This document shows, piece after piece, positions 62,302 through 64,000 of a stretch of 64,000 nucleotides of DNA (the stretch's first letter is position 1; each line of letters begins with the position of its first letter). The DNA is taken from NCBI RefSeq assembly GCF_037975245.1, contig NC_092561.1, positions 16,003,001 through 16,067,000 on the forward strand, written 5' to 3'. Position numbers and translations under genes: made by a program. This stretch comes from Apostichopus japonicus. Its lineage: Eukaryota > Echinodermata > Holothuroidea > Aspidochirotida > Stichopodidae. Below the pieces are notes generated by a model. The model ran no database searches, had not been told where the DNA came from, and saw only the letters and a program-made list of their open reading frames with translations.

Positions 62302-63051
62302 TACCTGTCTTGTCTCCTTACACCGTACAAACCTAGCAGAACCCTACGGTCATCATCGCAGGAATTGCTCAAGGAGAAGAGAACAAGATGCAAGACCGGC
62401 GACAGAGCCTTCTCAGTCAGCGCTCCCAGAATGCCTATACCGAACTCTGTGAGTGTATGCATTTCTCTTACCACTTTTAAAAACTGCTTTGAAAGCATAT
62501 TATGTTAGACTCGCTTTTACTGTGTGATTGACTGTGTTTTAACTGTTATTGTGCATAGATACTACGTTTGGAACTAGTTACTTAATTCTGAACATTTTAT
62601 TTTTTTTAATATTTATCTTTCATTTATTTAGTACGTTTAGACTCTATTTTGTATCGTTCAGTATTGGGTATTTGATCTGTTTTAGGATTTTGTAATAATT
62701 CTCTTACTGTAATGTTTTTTTTTTTTTTTTAATTTAAAAATTTTCATTTATTTACTACGTTTAGGGCTCTATTTTGTATCGTTTAGTATTTAGGCTTTTA
62801 CAATAATTCTCTTACTGTACTATAGTTCCTCATACTTATATATATTTAAACCTGGACTATGATTGAATCTATTTACATGCTTCTTAAATTGTTTTGGACT
62901 ATATGCGTTTTAGTATCGTTTAGTACGGGTGTGTTTTTTTTTTTTTTTTATATTGTTGCCTTTGGCTTTTACTTCTTTTTTTTTTCTTTTTTTGGCGCAG
63001 CTTTGCTGATTATGCGCTATATAAATATCACTTATTAATATTATTATTATC
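62302..63051 (+). mobile_element. LINE relic, inverted unit
   Basis: Here the reverse transcriptase relic reads on the plus strand, with the ATT tail ending at about 63051. Confidence 0.75.
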
Positions 63052-63205
63052 GATAAACGGGCCCCAGAACGTGATCAACTACACGGTCAATGGCTTGAGA
63101 GTAACAGGTATATATGATACAATGTTAGATTACTTAAAATAAGAGACAACGAAACTGCATGTTTGAGGAGGGGGAGATAAGTCTGCCGTTTCTGGAATAT
63201 AGGAT

Positions 63206-63221
63206 GGCCCTTAAAAGAGCC
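63206..63221 (-). terminator. histone 3' stem-loop, inverted H2B
   Basis: Unchanged. Confidence 0.95.
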
Positions 63222-63256
63222 GTTGGATGTCGAGCCTTCTACACGAGAAGAACAAT

Positions 63257-63628
63257 CTACTTGGAGGTGGTGTACTTGGTGACAGCCTTGGTACCCTCTG
63301 AGACGGCATGCTTGGCGAGCTCACCAGGCAGCAACAGTCTGACGGCGGTCTGGACCTCCCGACTGGTGATGGTGGACTTCCTGTTGTAGTGGGCCAAACG
63401 GGAAGCTTCGGCGGCGATACGCTCGAAGATGTCGTTCACGAAGCTGTTCATGATAGACATAGCACGGCTAGAGATACCGGTGTCTGGGTGGACCTGCTTC
63501 ATGACTTTGTAGATGTAGATACTGTAAGTCTCACGCCTGGTCCTTCGCCTCTTCTTGTCTCCTGGGTTGCGAGGTGCCTTGGACTTGGCGGCCTTCTTTG
63601 CTCCCTTTCCTGCAGCTTTTGGTGCCAT
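63257..63628 (-). CDS. H2B: histone H2B, inverted unit
   Basis: Intact 123-residue copy on the minus strand. Confidence 0.98.
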   Translation of the reverse strand: MAPKAAGKGAKKAAKSKAPRNPGDKKRRRTRRETYSIYIYKVMKQVHPDTGISSRAMSIMNSFVNDIFERIAAEASRLAHYNRKSTITSREVQTAVRLLLPGELAKHAVSEGTKAVTKYTTSK

Positions 63629-63992
63629 TTTGGACGTGAAGTTTTCGTTGCGATACGGTAAGTAAAGCGATGAGTGAATGAGTGTCCTCCACGCTGCGAA
63701 ATGTATTTATGACAGATTTGATATCACTTCAGCGAAGCAGAAAAACTTCCCATATTGACAAAGCACGTGCTATGCATTGCACAGCACACACGAGCTGGCC
63801 AATCACAATGCGGAAGCTTTTCTTAATTCTTTCACGCATTGTACGATCAGGGCAAAGGGTGGCAAAGAATCCCCTCATAAGGGCACTGTGCTGTAGCTTT
63901 AGAGTCCGGACTACTTGAATGAGAGCTTTCCGGCAGGCAAATCATTTCTTTGATTCGTTTCAAGTCGAAAACATACCCAAATTTACTTCATC
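63629..63992. promoter_or_regulatory. divergent H2A/H2B promoter, inverted
   Basis: 364 bp, mirror of the others. Confidence 0.75.
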
Positions 63993-64000
63993 ATGACTGG
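63993..64000 (+). CDS. H2A: histone H2A, first bases only (window end)
   Basis: ATGACTGG = Met-Thr-Gly(partial), the start of H2A, cut by the window edge. Its position 364 bp from the H2B start supports the call. Confidence 0.85.

Overview
The window is part of a eukaryotic (metazoan) tandem array of replication-dependent core histone genes. The proteins are intronless canonical H2A, H2B, H3 (H3.2 type: Ala31, Ser87, Val89, Met90, Ser96, Cys110) and H4. H4 carries Cys at mature position 73, as reported for sea urchins, and H2B has an echinoderm-like core ([25 protein letters not shown]). An echinoderm or related marine deuterostome is therefore the best guess, but the species cannot be fixed from the sequence.

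Layout: 1-3358 is non-array flank. It holds about 2.6 copies of a ~902 bp tandem repeat (1 to ~2370), each with an internal 30 bp minisatellite and a 43-nt hairpin, followed by AT-rich DNA without recognisable genes. The array starts at 3359 with a 14-codon H2A stump joined to a diverged spacer fragment. Units of ~5758 bp then follow in the order H2B(+) H4(-) H3(+) H2A(-), starting at 3766, 9528, 15286, 21037, 24468, 30232, 35990, 41748, 47508, 53266 and 59025. Units 1, 2 and 6-10 look identical apart from simple-sequence lengths. Units 3-5 carry many single-base indels on both sides of a 100-N gap (21899-21998), which also hides the H4 gene of unit 4. A second 100-N gap (60955-61054) is followed by the array in inverted orientation up to the window end (H4 partial, H2B, first bases of H2A). 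No histone H1 gene is present.

Logic of the unit: two divergent promoters drive H2A/H2B (364 bp between ATGs) and H4/H3 (748 bp, with a perfect TGACGTCA and several CCAAT boxes). Each gene ends in the same 16-nt histone stem-loop (GGCTCTTTTAAGGGCC) 36-39 nt after the stop codon. A purine-rich element follows, and then a motif, CTCYCCTCRAACATGCA-like, shared by all four genes. The two convergent spacers carry a 5'-truncated LINE relic (H2B-H4 spacer), a ~165 bp diverged module present once in each spacer in opposite orientations, a minisatellite fragment related to the left flank (H3-H2A spacer), G-rich runs and microsatellites.
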